A stretch of 28,112 nucleotides of DNA, taken from positions 1 to 28,112 of the forward strand of contig CAYWBO010000035.1 of NCBI GenBank assembly GCA_964456625.1, written 5' to 3'. This document shows, piece by piece, positions 13,802-21,901 of the stretch; positions within the stretch are counted from its first letter, which is position 1; each line of letters opens with the position of its first letter. This DNA is from Sulfidibacterium sp964456625. Lineage in GTDB: Bacteria > Bacteroidota > Bacteroidia > Bacteroidales > F082. The position numbers and the translations under genes were made by a program. Below the pieces are notes generated by a model. That model searched no databases and was not told the origin of the DNA. It saw only the letters and a program-made list of their open reading frames with translations.

Positions 13802-14944
13802 TTATTTCTTCAGCAGACTTCGGGAGATAATGATCTTCTGAATTTCAGAAGTCCCTTCATAGATCTGCGTGAGTTTGGCTTCGCGCATCAGGCGCTCCAC
13901 ATGATACTCTTTCACGTAACCGTAACCGCCGTGGATCTGCACGGCTTCCGTTGTTACCTCCATCGCAATATCAGCAGCATATTGTTTGGCCATGGCCCCG
14001 GCCACGGTAATCGACTGATGGTTGTCTTTCAGCCAGGCAGCTTTCAGGCACAGATTCCGGGCATTTTCAATTTTCACGGCCATATCGGAAAGTTTGAATG
14101 CCAGCGACTGATGATTGAAGATCACGGTACCGAAAGCCTTTCTTTCCTGAGAATAAGCTACGGCTCTTTCAAAAGCACCGGAAGCAATTCCCAGTGCCTG
14201 CGCTGCGATGCCGATACGGCCCGCTTCGAGCACCATCATGGCAAATTTGAAACCGAATCCATCCTCCCCGATCCGGTTTTCTTTGGGCACTTTCACATCT
14301 GAAAACATCACGGAATGGGTATCGGAACTGCGCATCCCCATTTTATTTTCATGCGGCCCCAATGTGATGCCCGGTGTATTTTTGTCTACGATAAAGGCAT
14401 TGATGCCACGTGATTTTTTGTCAGGATGGGTTTGTGCCATCACGATATAAACCGATGCGGAAGATGCGTTGGTGATCCAGTTTTTGGTTCCGTTAAGCAC
14501 GTAATAATCGCCTTTATCTTCGGCCACCGTATGCTGATGCGTGGCATCGGAACCTGCTTCAGGCTCCGAAAGCAGGAAAGCGCCGATCACCGCTCCACGT
14601 GCCAATGGTTTTAAATATTTCTGTTTCTGTGCTTCATTTCCGAACCGATCCAGACCGTAACATACCAATGAATTGTTCACCGACATGATCACCGCCACGG
14701 AGGCATCCACCTTGGCAATCTCCTGCAAGGCCAGCACGTAGGAAACGGTATCCATGCCGGCGCCGTCGTATTCCGGGGAAACCATCATGCCCAGAAATCC
14801 CAGTTCTGCCAGGTTTTTAACATGTCGTGCCGGGAATTCAGCTTTCTCTTCGCGTTCCAGTACATCCTGGATCAGTTCGCGCTGAGCATAGTCGCGGGCA
14901 GCCTGCTGAATCATAAGCTGCTCTTCCGTAAATTCAAAATTCAT
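13802..14944 (-). CDS. Short-chain-type acyl-CoA dehydrogenase
   Basis: A 380-residue protein, the usual family length. It starts MNFEFTEEQLMIQQAARDYA. The FAD/substrate motif is FLLSEPEAGSDATHQ, followed by GTKNWITNA. The C-terminal motif is QIHGGYGYVKEYHVERLMRE, and IYEGTSEIQK carries the catalytic base Glu363 in the position used by short- and medium-chain enzymes. It oxidises an acyl-CoA at the alpha-beta bond and passes electrons to ETF. The closest well-known type is butyryl-CoA dehydrogenase, but chain length cannot be read with certainty. EtfBA follow on the same strand. A -7 box (14976-14983) gives it its own promoter. Confidence 0.95.
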   Translation of the reverse strand: MNFEFTEEQLMIQQAARDYAQRELIQDVLEREEKAEFPARHVKNLAELGFLGMMVSPEYDGAGMDTVSYVLALQEIAKVDASVAVIMSVNNSLVCYGLDRFGNEAQKQKYLKPLARGAVIGAFLLSEPEAGSDATHQHTVAEDKGDYYVLNGTKNWITNASSASVYIVMAQTHPDKKSRGINAFIVDKNTPGITLGPHENKMGMRSSDTHSVMFSDVKVPKENRIGEDGFGFKFAMMVLEAGRIGIAAQALGIASGAFERAVAYSQERKAFGTVIFNHQSLAFKLSDMAVKIENARNLCLKAAWLKDNHQSITVAGAMAKQYAADIAMEVTTEAVQIHGGYGYVKEYHVERLMREAKLTQIYEGTSEIQKIIISRSLLKK

Positions 14945-14975
14945 GGTTTGAAATATTACTGTTATTGTCCGGTTA

Positions 14976-14983
14976 CAAACCTA
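14976..14983 (-). promoter_or_regulatory. -7 box (TAGGTTTG) for the acyl-CoA dehydrogenase gene
   Basis: On the minus strand TAGGTTTG matches TAnnTTTG and lies 31 bases before the ATG at 14944, in the 70-base space after the NMO-like gene. No -33 box is clear. Confidence 0.5.
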
Positions 14984-15014
14984 CGAAATATTTATTTTTT
15001 AACGTGTCTAAATT

Positions 15015-15959
15015 TCACCAGCGCTGTTCCAATAACCGGTCGGCCGTCCGGTTAAAATCGGCAACGATTTCCTGTACAATTTGTTCTGCAGGCTTCACCT
15101 CATGAATGATGGCTGCGACCTGTCCGATCTCCAGTTCGCCTTCTTCCAGATCGCCTTCGAACATGCCTTTTTTGGCCCGTCCGTGTCCCAGCAATTCAAT
15201 GAGCTCCTCCCTGGCGGCACCGGAAAGTTCCGCTTTGCGAACTTTTTCGAAGAAAGCATTCCGCAGCAACCTTACCGGGACCAGTTTTTTCATGGAGAGA
15301 AAGGTATCCCCGTCGTCAGAGGCGACAATCTTATTCTTGAACGCTTCATGGGCCGAGGACTCAGTGGAGGAGGCAAAGAGACTTCCAATCTGCACTCCGT
15401 CCGCACCCAGGGCCATGGCAGCAAAAGCTGCTTTTCCGGAGGCGATACCTCCTGCCGCGATCAGAGGAATATCTATGATCTCGCGGATCATCGGGATCAG
15501 CACCATGGTGGTAGTTTCCTCCAAACCGTCATGGCCGCCGGCTTCAAAACCTTCGGCCACGATGGCGTCCACCCCGGCTTCCACCGATTTCAGGGCAAAT
15601 TTCCTGTTTGCCACCACATGCACCACCGTGATCCCTTTTTCTTTGAGAAAGGGCGTATATTTCTTCGGATTGCCTGCCGAGGTAAAAACGATCTTCACAC
15701 CCTGACGTACGATGATTTCCATCAGTTCGTCCGTCTGCGGATACAGCAGCGGCACATTGACACCAAAAGGCCTGTCGGTCGCTTTTTTACATTTGATAAT
15801 ATGTTCCTCCAGTACTTCGGGGTACATGGACCCCGAGCCGATGAGGCCCAGCCCCCCGGCATTGCTCACCGCTGAAGCCAGTTTCCAACCGCTGCACCAG
15901 ATCATCCCGGCCTGGATTACCGGATACTTTATATTAAATAGGGAGGTGATTCTGTTCAT
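15015..15959 (-). CDS. Nitronate monooxygenase / FabK-like flavoprotein
   Basis: A 314-residue protein from the ATG at 15959 (MNRITSLFNIKYPVIQAGM), the normal family start; a longer frame to 16022 adds 21 residues. It is a TIM-barrel FMN enzyme. SAVSNAGGLGLIGSG (29-43) binds flavin, EGFEAGGHDG (136-145) carries the active-site His143, and LIAAGGIASG and GADGVQIGSLF form the phosphate site. The family includes nitronate monooxygenase and the enoyl-ACP reductase FabK, and these motifs do not separate them. Next to an acyl-CoA dehydrogenase and ETF, an acyl-chain or radical-detoxification role is possible. It lies between elbB and the dehydrogenase on the same strand. Confidence 0.85.
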   Translation of the reverse strand: MNRITSLFNIKYPVIQAGMIWCSGWKLASAVSNAGGLGLIGSGSMYPEVLEEHIIKCKKATDRPFGVNVPLLYPQTDELMEIIVRQGVKIVFTSAGNPKKYTPFLKEKGITVVHVVANRKFALKSVEAGVDAIVAEGFEAGGHDGLEETTTMVLIPMIREIIDIPLIAAGGIASGKAAFAAMALGADGVQIGSLFASSTESSAHEAFKNKIVASDDGDTFLSMKKLVPVRLLRNAFFEKVRKAELSGAAREELIELLGHGRAKKGMFEGDLEEGELEIGQVAAIIHEVKPAEQIVQEIVADFNRTADRLLEQRW

Positions 15960-16029
15960 ATAATTTCGGTCTGTTTTTTGATCAGCGGGGTTTTGCGCTA
16001 TCGTAAGACGACTGTTTGACAATCGTTTA

Positions 16030-16683
16030 TTACATTGACTTCATCATCTCTCCTACCACCAAACTTGCATCCTGCCGGATATCCAGAATCGTGGCTTCGA
16101 GCATGTAGCAAGGCGTGGTGAAAACATTGTATTTTGTATCGTGAACCACCTGGCCGTGTGAAGTAACCACATGCTTTCCGCCCATCTTCCGGATGGTATC
16201 GGCGGTTCCAGGATCGCTTCCTATGGTTACTTCCACCCCCTGGATGACCTTGGCAACGGCTGCCGGAGCAATACAGAGTGCTCCAATGGGTTTGTGATTT
16301 TCAAGCATGAGCTTGATGGCACGTTCCACATCCGGGTTTACCGTGGCATCGGCACCGTCAAAAGCTACGGTGGACAGATTTTTGGCAGCTCCGAAACCGC
16401 CGGGAAAGATCAAGGCATCGTAATCTTTCGCATGGAAAGCACTCAGCGGTTTTATATCGCCACGGGCAATTCTTGCCGATTCTACCAGCACATTTCGCTT
16501 TTCATTCATCTCTTTTCCCGTAAGGTGATTCACAACATGATATTGCTCAACATCCGGGGCAAAGCACTGGTACACGGCTCCGGCTTCCATAATGGAAAGC
16601 AGGGTCATGGTGGCTTCATGAATTTCGGCTCCGTCGTAAACGCCACATCCCGAAAGGACTACGGCAAACTTTTTCTTTTCCAT
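16030..16683 (-). CDS. elbB: ElbB-type DJ-1/PfpI-family glyoxalase
   Basis: A 217-residue protein of the DJ-1/PfpI superfamily. VVLSGCGVYDGAEIHEA at the start, FPGGFGAAKNLSTVAFDG in the middle and PIGALCIAPA with the nucleophile Cys137 are the marks of ElbB, a glyoxalase-like protein first linked to isoprenoid synthesis in E. coli. TSHGQVVHDTKYNVFTTPCYM completes the fold. It is likely cytosolic and may remove reactive carbonyls. It is the first gene of the minus-strand block, with the NMO-like gene 70 bases downstream. Its start region contains a short inverted repeat (16701-16719). Confidence 0.92.
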   Translation of the reverse strand: MEKKKFAVVLSGCGVYDGAEIHEATMTLLSIMEAGAVYQCFAPDVEQYHVVNHLTGKEMNEKRNVLVESARIARGDIKPLSAFHAKDYDALIFPGGFGAAKNLSTVAFDGADATVNPDVERAIKLMLENHKPIGALCIAPAAVAKVIQGVEVTIGSDPGTADTIRKMGGKHVVTSHGQVVHDTKYNVFTTPCYMLEATILDIRQDASLVVGEMMKSM

Positions 16684-16700
16684 AACTTGTATATTTTAGG

Positions 16701-16719
16701 TTTAGCGCGTTGTGCTAAA
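16701..16719. promoter_or_regulatory. Inverted repeat TTTAGC-N7-GCTAAA upstream of elbB
   Basis: A perfect 6-bp inverted repeat with a 7-base spacer, 17 bases before the elbB start and in the 140-bp region shared with the divergent two-component operon. It has the size of a dimeric repressor site. No binding protein can be named. Confidence 0.3.
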
Positions 16720-16809
16720 TTAATAAATTGACCCGTTTGGCGGGAGACCTTTGGGATTTTTAACAATTACGGGATTTCCGACTCGTCACGCTGATAATCA
16801 TTAAAATGA

Positions 16810-16817
16810 TAAATTTG
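16810..16817 (+). promoter_or_regulatory. -7 box (TAAATTTG) abutting the response regulator start
   Basis: TAAATTTG is a perfect TAnnTTTG match ending six bases before the ATG at 16824. A transcript starting about seven bases later would begin at the start codon itself, that is, a leaderless mRNA. Alternatively the match is chance and the promoter lies further upstream. Confidence 0.4.
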
Positions 16818-16823
16818 CAGCTT

Positions 16824-17501
16824 ATGAAGCTACTCATTGTTGAAGACGATCATGAAATTCAGGAATCCATTCTGGCTTATCTGAAACCGGAGGGTTATAC
16901 CTGCGAACAGGCTTTTAATTTCAAAGAGGGACTGAATAAAATCGACTTTTTCAATTACGATTGTGTTTTGATCGATATCAACCTGCCGGATGGCAGCGGA
17001 GTAGAGCTGATCAAGGCGCTGAAAAGGATGAAGAAGCAATGCGGCATTATTGTGATCACGGCGCGCGATGCCATCAACGACCGGGTGAAAGCCCTGGAAT
17101 TCGGTGCGGACGACTATCTTGTAAAACCCTTTAATCTGGCGGAACTGAACGCCCGTATCAAGTCCCTGATCCGACGCATCAATTTCAACGGAGAAAGCCA
17201 GATTGTAGCAGGTGATCTGATCATCTTTCCGGATAATTTCAAGGTGACGGTGAAAGGCAAACCGCTGGAGCTGACCAAAAAGGAATTCGAACTGTTGGTT
17301 TTCTTTGCTTCCAACTCAGGACGTGTGATTGCCAAAGAAAGCCTTGCCAGTCAGCTTTGGGGTGAAAACATGGACTTTTCCTATTCCTTCGATTTTGTCT
17401 ACGCCCAGATAAAGAACCTACGGAAAAAACTCCGTGACAAAGGAGCCAAAGACTATTTCCAGACCATTTACGGAGTGGGTTATAAATTTGAGGCCGAATG
17501 A
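16824..17501 (+). CDS. OmpR-family response regulator
   Basis: A 225-residue protein from the ATG at 16824 (MKLLIVEDDHEIQES); an in-frame ATG at 16806 adds six residues and is unlikely. The receiver domain has the acidic pair Asp8/Asp9, phosphoacceptor Asp51 (CVLIDINLPDG), Thr79 and Lys101 (VKPF), all intact. The C-terminal winged helix (about 130-224) has the OmpR/PhoB pattern KPLELTKKEFELLVFFASN, ending in FQTIYGVGYKFE. It is expected to be a phosphorylation-controlled DNA-binding activator or repressor. Its last codons overlap the start of the histidine kinase gene (ATGA), showing a translationally coupled pair. Regulated genes cannot be inferred. Confidence 0.96.
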   Translation: MKLLIVEDDHEIQESILAYLKPEGYTCEQAFNFKEGLNKIDFFNYDCVLIDINLPDGSGVELIKALKRMKKQCGIIVITARDAINDRVKALEFGADDYLVKPFNLAELNARIKSLIRRINFNGESQIVAGDLIIFPDNFKVTVKGKPLELTKKEFELLVFFASNSGRVIAKESLASQLWGENMDFSYSFDFVYAQIKNLRKKLRDKGAKDYFQTIYGVGYKFEAE

Positions 17502-18766
17502 AATTACTGACCAAAACCACGCTTTATTTTGTGACGATCACGCTCGTCGTATTCTTTCTGGGCGGAATCGGCCTCTACGTCATTATGCAAAACCTGGTAG
17601 AAAAGGAGGTAAACAATGAGTTGTACGACCGCATCCATTTCGTGCTAAGTGAAGTCTATCAGACCAGCACCATGAAAAATGTCAAGTTTATTGCCAGCGA
17701 ACCCATCGATATAGAAAAAGTTGAAAATCCGCATCGTGCGACGACATTTGAGTTAAAGGATACAGTGCTTTTCAATAGTGTGCAACGTTTCTATTCGCCT
17801 TATCGCCGGTTGACAACGGTCGTGCAAACCAAAGACGGGAATTACTACCGTATCAGCATTTATAAATCGCTGATCGCTTCTAACATTCTGATCGAGCGGG
17901 TAGCGCTGATCACCACGCTCATGCTGCTGCTGTTTATTTTGCTGGCCTACTTCCTGAACCGGTATATTTTCGGAAAGATCTGGGCCGACTTTTTCGATTC
18001 ACTTCATAAGATTCAGGAATTCAGTTTGAGCAATCCGCAGAAAGAAGCATTTTCTTCTTCGGAGATCATCGAATTCAACGAGCTGAACCGCGTGCTGAAC
18101 AAGATGATAGATAAGATCATCAACGATTACGAAGGCGTGAAAGAATTTACCGGAAACCTGTCGCACGAAGTACAGACACCGCTGGCGGTCATCAAAAACA
18201 AAACCGACCTGCTTTTCCAGGAATCGTTGAATGAAGAGCAATTCAAGCTGGCAGGTTCGATCTATTCCGCCACCAACCGGCTGTCGGAGATCGTGAGAAG
18301 TCTCGGACTGATCGCCCGCATCGACAAGAATCAGTTTACCAACCTTACCAGCATCGATCTGGATGGCATTATCAGGGAACAGCTTGAGAATTTTGATTCG
18401 CTGATTGAATCCAGAAAGATTAAAGTAACCGTCAACATCGAAAGCCGGCCGACACTTATCATGGATAAAAACCTGGCGGAGATCCTCATCAACAACCTGA
18501 TCAAAAACGCCGTCAGGCACAATGTGGAAAAAGGATTCATCAACATTATCATCACCGAAAAATCGATACAGCTTTCCAATTCAGGAGACGATCCGGGTGT
18601 TCCCACCGAAGAGCTTTTCGAACAATTTTCGCGGGCTTCGAAGGACGGGTACATGGGCATCGGGCTGGCCATTGTCCGAAAGATCACGGATTACTACGGG
18701 TTAAAAGTCACCTACGAATATCACCATCAAAACTCAGAACACCGGTTTGTCATCACATTTTCATAA
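17498..18766 (+). CDS. Sensor histidine kinase paired with the OmpR-type regulator
   Basis: A 422-residue protein. TM span one (about 9-30) is followed by a periplasmic sensor of about 100 residues with no recognised fold, and TM span two (about 133-155). The linker is HAMP-like and short. The phosphoacceptor domain has FTGNLSHEVQTPLAVI with His223. The ATPase domain has an N box (INNLIKNAVRHN), but the G1 box reads LSNSGDDPGVP where most kinases have DxGxG, so the adenine-binding Asp is replaced by Asn. The G2 box is MGIGLAIVRKI. Asn/Ser-Gly versions occur in other Bacteroidetes kinases, so activity is probably kept. It overlaps the regulator by 4 bp and is its partner. No clear terminator follows. 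Confidence 0.94.
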   Translation: MKLLTKTTLYFVTITLVVFFLGGIGLYVIMQNLVEKEVNNELYDRIHFVLSEVYQTSTMKNVKFIASEPIDIEKVENPHRATTFELKDTVLFNSVQRFYSPYRRLTTVVQTKDGNYYRISIYKSLIASNILIERVALITTLMLLLFILLAYFLNRYIFGKIWADFFDSLHKIQEFSLSNPQKEAFSSSEIIEFNELNRVLNKMIDKIINDYEGVKEFTGNLSHEVQTPLAVIKNKTDLLFQESLNEEQFKLAGSIYSATNRLSEIVRSLGLIARIDKNQFTNLTSIDLDGIIREQLENFDSLIESRKIKVTVNIESRPTLIMDKNLAEILINNLIKNAVRHNVEKGFINIIITEKSIQLSNSGDDPGVPTEELFEQFSRASKDGYMGIGLAIVRKITDYYGLKVTYEYHHQNSEHRFVITFS

Positions 18767-18937
18767 TATTCACCGGAACCCTTTTACTGTGATAGCCTGC
18801 ACAGCTTATATCAAGCAAACCAGGTCTTTATTTGTAATTTTTATAAATTAAGAAATCTACATATTTTTCTACGTAATTTCAGAATTCATACAGATTCTCC
18901 CACGTTCTTTGCACTACAAAAATTCTAAAAAAGGAAA

Positions 18938-20191
18938 ATGACAGGTTTAATAGGAATCAGCTATAAATCAGCAGACTTAGTAGTCAGAGAACGTTTTTCC
19001 TTTAGCAGGGAAGAAATTTCTGAGATAGCTGAAAACTGTTTGAAAAGCGGATACATCAACGGAATGGTCATTCTTTCCACTTGCAACCGCAGCGAAATCT
19101 ATTACAATTGCCCAAAGGAAAAAACCAAAGAAGCTGCAGACACCATTTTGAACGAGCTGGCCGAAAAGAAAAATTACAATAGTTCACTTTCATCCTATTT
19201 TTATTTCAAGGAAAATTCGGAAATGGTGGAACATCTGTTTAAGGTAGTTTCCGGTATAGACTCTATGATTCTCGGAGAAGACCAGATTATCGGTCAAACA
19301 AAAGAAGCATTCAGCTATGCTGAAGAAATAAAGTCAACCGACAAGATCTTAAGGCGGCTTTTTACCAAAGCATTCGAAATTGGCAAAAGGGTTCGTACCA
19401 GGACCGAAATCAGTCGTGGCTCCGCTTCTGCCAGTGCAGCAGCCGTGAACCTGGCACATCAGCGCTTTGTCCGCATGCCGGAACTTCATGTAATGATGAT
19501 CGGCGCAGGTCAGACCGGGCAGCTGGTGCTGAACAACCTGAGAAAAACAAAATTTGCTTCGCTGACCGTTGCGAACCGCACTTTGTCGAGAGCCCAGGAG
19601 GTGGCTGAAATTTATGGCGGAAAAGCCATTAAAATAGATGACATTGAGCAGTACCTTCCGGGATGCGATATGATCTTCATTGCCACCGATGCCAAGGAAC
19701 CCATTGTAAAACTGGAAACGGTTAAGAAAGTTATTCGACAAAGAGGCAACAAAACGCAGTCGTATTTCGACCTTTCTGTTCCGCGCAATATTGAAGACAG
19801 CATTGCCGAAATCGAAGGCGTGGAACTTTTCACCATCGACGATCTGCAAAGCATTGTTCACAATACAAACAACAACAGACAGAAGGAAATTACCACGGCC
19901 ATGGAAATCATCGACAATGCTACTGAAAACTTCACAGAATGGGAGCATGAACAAGAGCTGGTTCCCATGATCCTGAAGATCAAAAAGAATTTTCACGAAC
20001 TCAATCAGGCAGAAATGGAAGAGTTCATGAAAATCCGTTCCTTAAAAGAACACGAGTTATTAGAAGAATATTCAAAACACATCACAGATAAGTTTGCCCG
20101 GGTTTTCATTAAAAACCTTAAAAGCATCTCCAAGGAAGTCGACAACAGCAAAGATTTCATCTCGATGGCTGAGGGTTTTTTTGAATTGTAG
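18938..20191 (+). CDS. hemA: Glutamyl-tRNA reductase
   Basis: A 417-residue protein catalysing the first step of C5 tetrapyrrole synthesis: glutamyl-tRNA plus NADPH to glutamate-1-semialdehyde. The catalytic motif STCNRSEIY has nucleophile Cys49. The region GIDSMILGEDQIIGQTKEA is the strongest family signature. The NADPH-binding loop GAGQTG is at 189-194 and VANRT follows. The C-terminal half forms the long dimerisation helix. Length and all domains are normal. It is the first gene of the hem operon; hemC starts six bases after its stop. The 171 bases upstream are AT-rich but show no TAnnTTTG box or heme-responsive site that I can point to. Confidence 0.98.
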   Translation: MTGLIGISYKSADLVVRERFSFSREEISEIAENCLKSGYINGMVILSTCNRSEIYYNCPKEKTKEAADTILNELAEKKNYNSSLSSYFYFKENSEMVEHLFKVVSGIDSMILGEDQIIGQTKEAFSYAEEIKSTDKILRRLFTKAFEIGKRVRTRTEISRGSASASAAAVNLAHQRFVRMPELHVMMIGAGQTGQLVLNNLRKTKFASLTVANRTLSRAQEVAEIYGGKAIKIDDIEQYLPGCDMIFIATDAKEPIVKLETVKKVIRQRGNKTQSYFDLSVPRNIEDSIAEIEGVELFTIDDLQSIVHNTNNNRQKEITTAMEIIDNATENFTEWEHEQELVPMILKIKKNFHELNQAEMEEFMKIRSLKEHELLEEYSKHITDKFARVFIKNLKSISKEVDNSKDFISMAEGFFEL

Positions 20192-20196
20192 GAAAT

Positions 20197-21132
20197 ATGA
20201 GTAAAGAGGTAAAAATCGGAACGCGCGGCAGCAAGCTGGCATTGTATCAGGCTGAAAAAACAAAAAGTACTCTGGAAGAAAAATTTCCGGAGATCAAGTT
20301 TTCACTGGAGATTATTCATACCAAAGGAGATAAAATCCAAGACATTGCTTTATCCAAAATAGGAGATAAAGGGCTATTTACCAAAGAAATAGAACAAGCA
20401 TTGCTGGATGGTCATATTGACATGGCTGTTCACAGCATGAAAGATCTGCCCACAGCATTTCCCAAATCCCTGAAACTGGGAGCCGTTTTGGAACGTGCTG
20501 AGTGTCGTGAAGCCTTGATTGCTCAGAAAGGCAGAAAATTAGAAGATTTAAATGAAAACGATATAATAGGCACCTCCAGTGTAAGGCGTAGAGCCCAACT
20601 TCTGAAGATGAATCCTAAATTTAAGGTTGTTGATATTCGTGGAAACGTCCAGACTCGCTTAAAGAAGTGGAGTTCAGGTTATTGCACTGCTACAATCATG
20701 GCTGCAGCAGGCATTCAGAGACTGGAACTGGGGGAGGTTATTAGCGAGCTGGTGAGTCTTGATAAGATGATTCATGCACCTGCGCAGGGGATCATAGCCA
20801 TCGAAACAAGGGAAAAGGATGCATTTGTAGATTCCTTGATGGCAGAAATTAATCACAAAGAGTCCTGGATTATGGCCCAGGCAGAATATGCTTTCCTGGC
20901 AGCCCTCGAAGGAGGCTGCCAGGTCCCAATAGCATGTCACTCTGAGGTGAATGGAGAAGAAATCAGCATTACCGCACAAGTACTTTCGCCCGACGGAAGC
21001 CGGTCGATAAAAGATACCGTAAAAAGTAATACTGCCCAGGCAGTAGAAACCGCGCAAAAACTGGCCGCTTCCTTCTTGCAACGGGGAGCCTTAGAAATCT
21101 TAGGAAGCATTGAGCGCCAAACAACTAAATAG
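20197..21132 (+). CDS. hemC: Hydroxymethylbilane synthase (porphobilinogen deaminase)
   Basis: A 311-residue protein that joins four porphobilinogens into hydroxymethylbilane. IGTRGSKLALYQA is the N-terminal signature. HTKGDKIQD and FTKEIEQALLDGHIDMAVHSMKDLP form the substrate site with its catalytic Asp. GTSSVRRRAQ and DIRGNVQTRL carry the arginines that bind pyrrole acetate and propionate groups. ALEGGCQVPI holds Cys241, where the dipyrromethane cofactor is attached. It is complete. It follows hemA by five bases and its last 23 bases overlap the proposed start of hemD. Confidence 0.98.
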   Translation: MSKEVKIGTRGSKLALYQAEKTKSTLEEKFPEIKFSLEIIHTKGDKIQDIALSKIGDKGLFTKEIEQALLDGHIDMAVHSMKDLPTAFPKSLKLGAVLERAECREALIAQKGRKLEDLNENDIIGTSSVRRRAQLLKMNPKFKVVDIRGNVQTRLKKWSSGYCTATIMAAAGIQRLELGEVISELVSLDKMIHAPAQGIIAIETREKDAFVDSLMAEINHKESWIMAQAEYAFLAALEGGCQVPIACHSEVNGEEISITAQVLSPDGSRSIKDTVKSNTAQAVETAQKLAASFLQRGALEILGSIERQTTK

Positions 21133-21889
21133 TATCCCGGGGGGAAAGTCTGTCATTAGCACACAGCCCTTCGAACAAGCCGAGAAACTAAAAACGGCTT
21201 TGGAAGGCAGTGATATTTCCTTTTTTAATCTGCCGATGATCCATACCGAGGCCTTGCCTCTATCCAGAGAAATTATCGATGTTATCCAGAACCTGAGCCA
21301 CTTCAGCCTGGTGATCTTTACCAGCAAAAATGGGGTCGGGGCATTCTGGAAAGCGTTGGAACAGATGAAGATCATTTTCCCGGCAAGCTTAAAGACCGCT
21401 GTGATCGGCAGGGGAACGGCAAAAGCGCTGCAAAAATATCATGGCGATCCCGACTTCATGAATGAAGGAAAGACCTCCACGGATTTTGCGGCTTATTTAA
21501 AATCGGGCATTCTCAGCGAAAGGGACAATGTGTTGCTGGTTCAGGGAAACCTGGCTCCCGATTTTCTGTTGAACGAACTGAATAAAATCGCAGAGGTGAA
21601 GAGGATAGATGTTTACCGGACCGTACCAGAAGAAACCTGCGATGAAAATATATTAAACGAAATCCGGAACAACCGTTACGGATTACTGGTTTTCAGCAGC
21701 CCTTCCGGCTTTTCGAATTTTTACAGATTTTACCAACGTGGTGCAGAAGAAAAATTTCCGCTCAGAATTTTATCTATCGGGAATACCACCACAGAAGCCA
21801 TTTCCGGGATTTGCAAAGCAGACATCATCACCGCCCAAAAACCGGATACATTGGGCTTGAAAAATGAAATTTTAAATTATTTCCATTAA
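21110..21889 (+). CDS. hemD: Uroporphyrinogen-III synthase (TTG start)
   Basis: Closes and rearranges hydroxymethylbilane to uroporphyrinogen III. Family conservation is low, but the two-domain pattern is seen: SVISTQPFEQAEKL at the N-terminus, LVIFTSKNGVGAFWKAL, AVIGRGTAKAL, then VLLVQGNLAPDFLL, LLVFSSPSGFSNFY and ILSIGNTTTEAI. At 259 residues the length is right. No ATG exists before residue 43, inside the fold, so the start must be a rarer codon. TTG at 21110 has an AGGA just upstream (21102-21105) and overlaps the end of hemC, which suggests translational coupling. Position between hemC and hemB supports the assignment. Confidence 0.93.
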   Translation: MSAKQLNSIPGGKSVISTQPFEQAEKLKTALEGSDISFFNLPMIHTEALPLSREIIDVIQNLSHFSLVIFTSKNGVGAFWKALEQMKIIFPASLKTAVIGRGTAKALQKYHGDPDFMNEGKTSTDFAAYLKSGILSERDNVLLVQGNLAPDFLLNELNKIAEVKRIDVYRTVPEETCDENILNEIRNNRYGLLVFSSPSGFSNFYRFYQRGAEEKFPLRILSIGNTTTEAISGICKADIITAQKPDTLGLKNEILNYFH

Positions 21890-21901
21890 AAAATTTAAAT
21901 C

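Noticed and set aside
15081..15875. A 264-codon plus-strand open frame opposite the NMO-like gene
   Set aside because: Shadow of a well-supported flavoprotein gene on the other strand; no motifs of its own.
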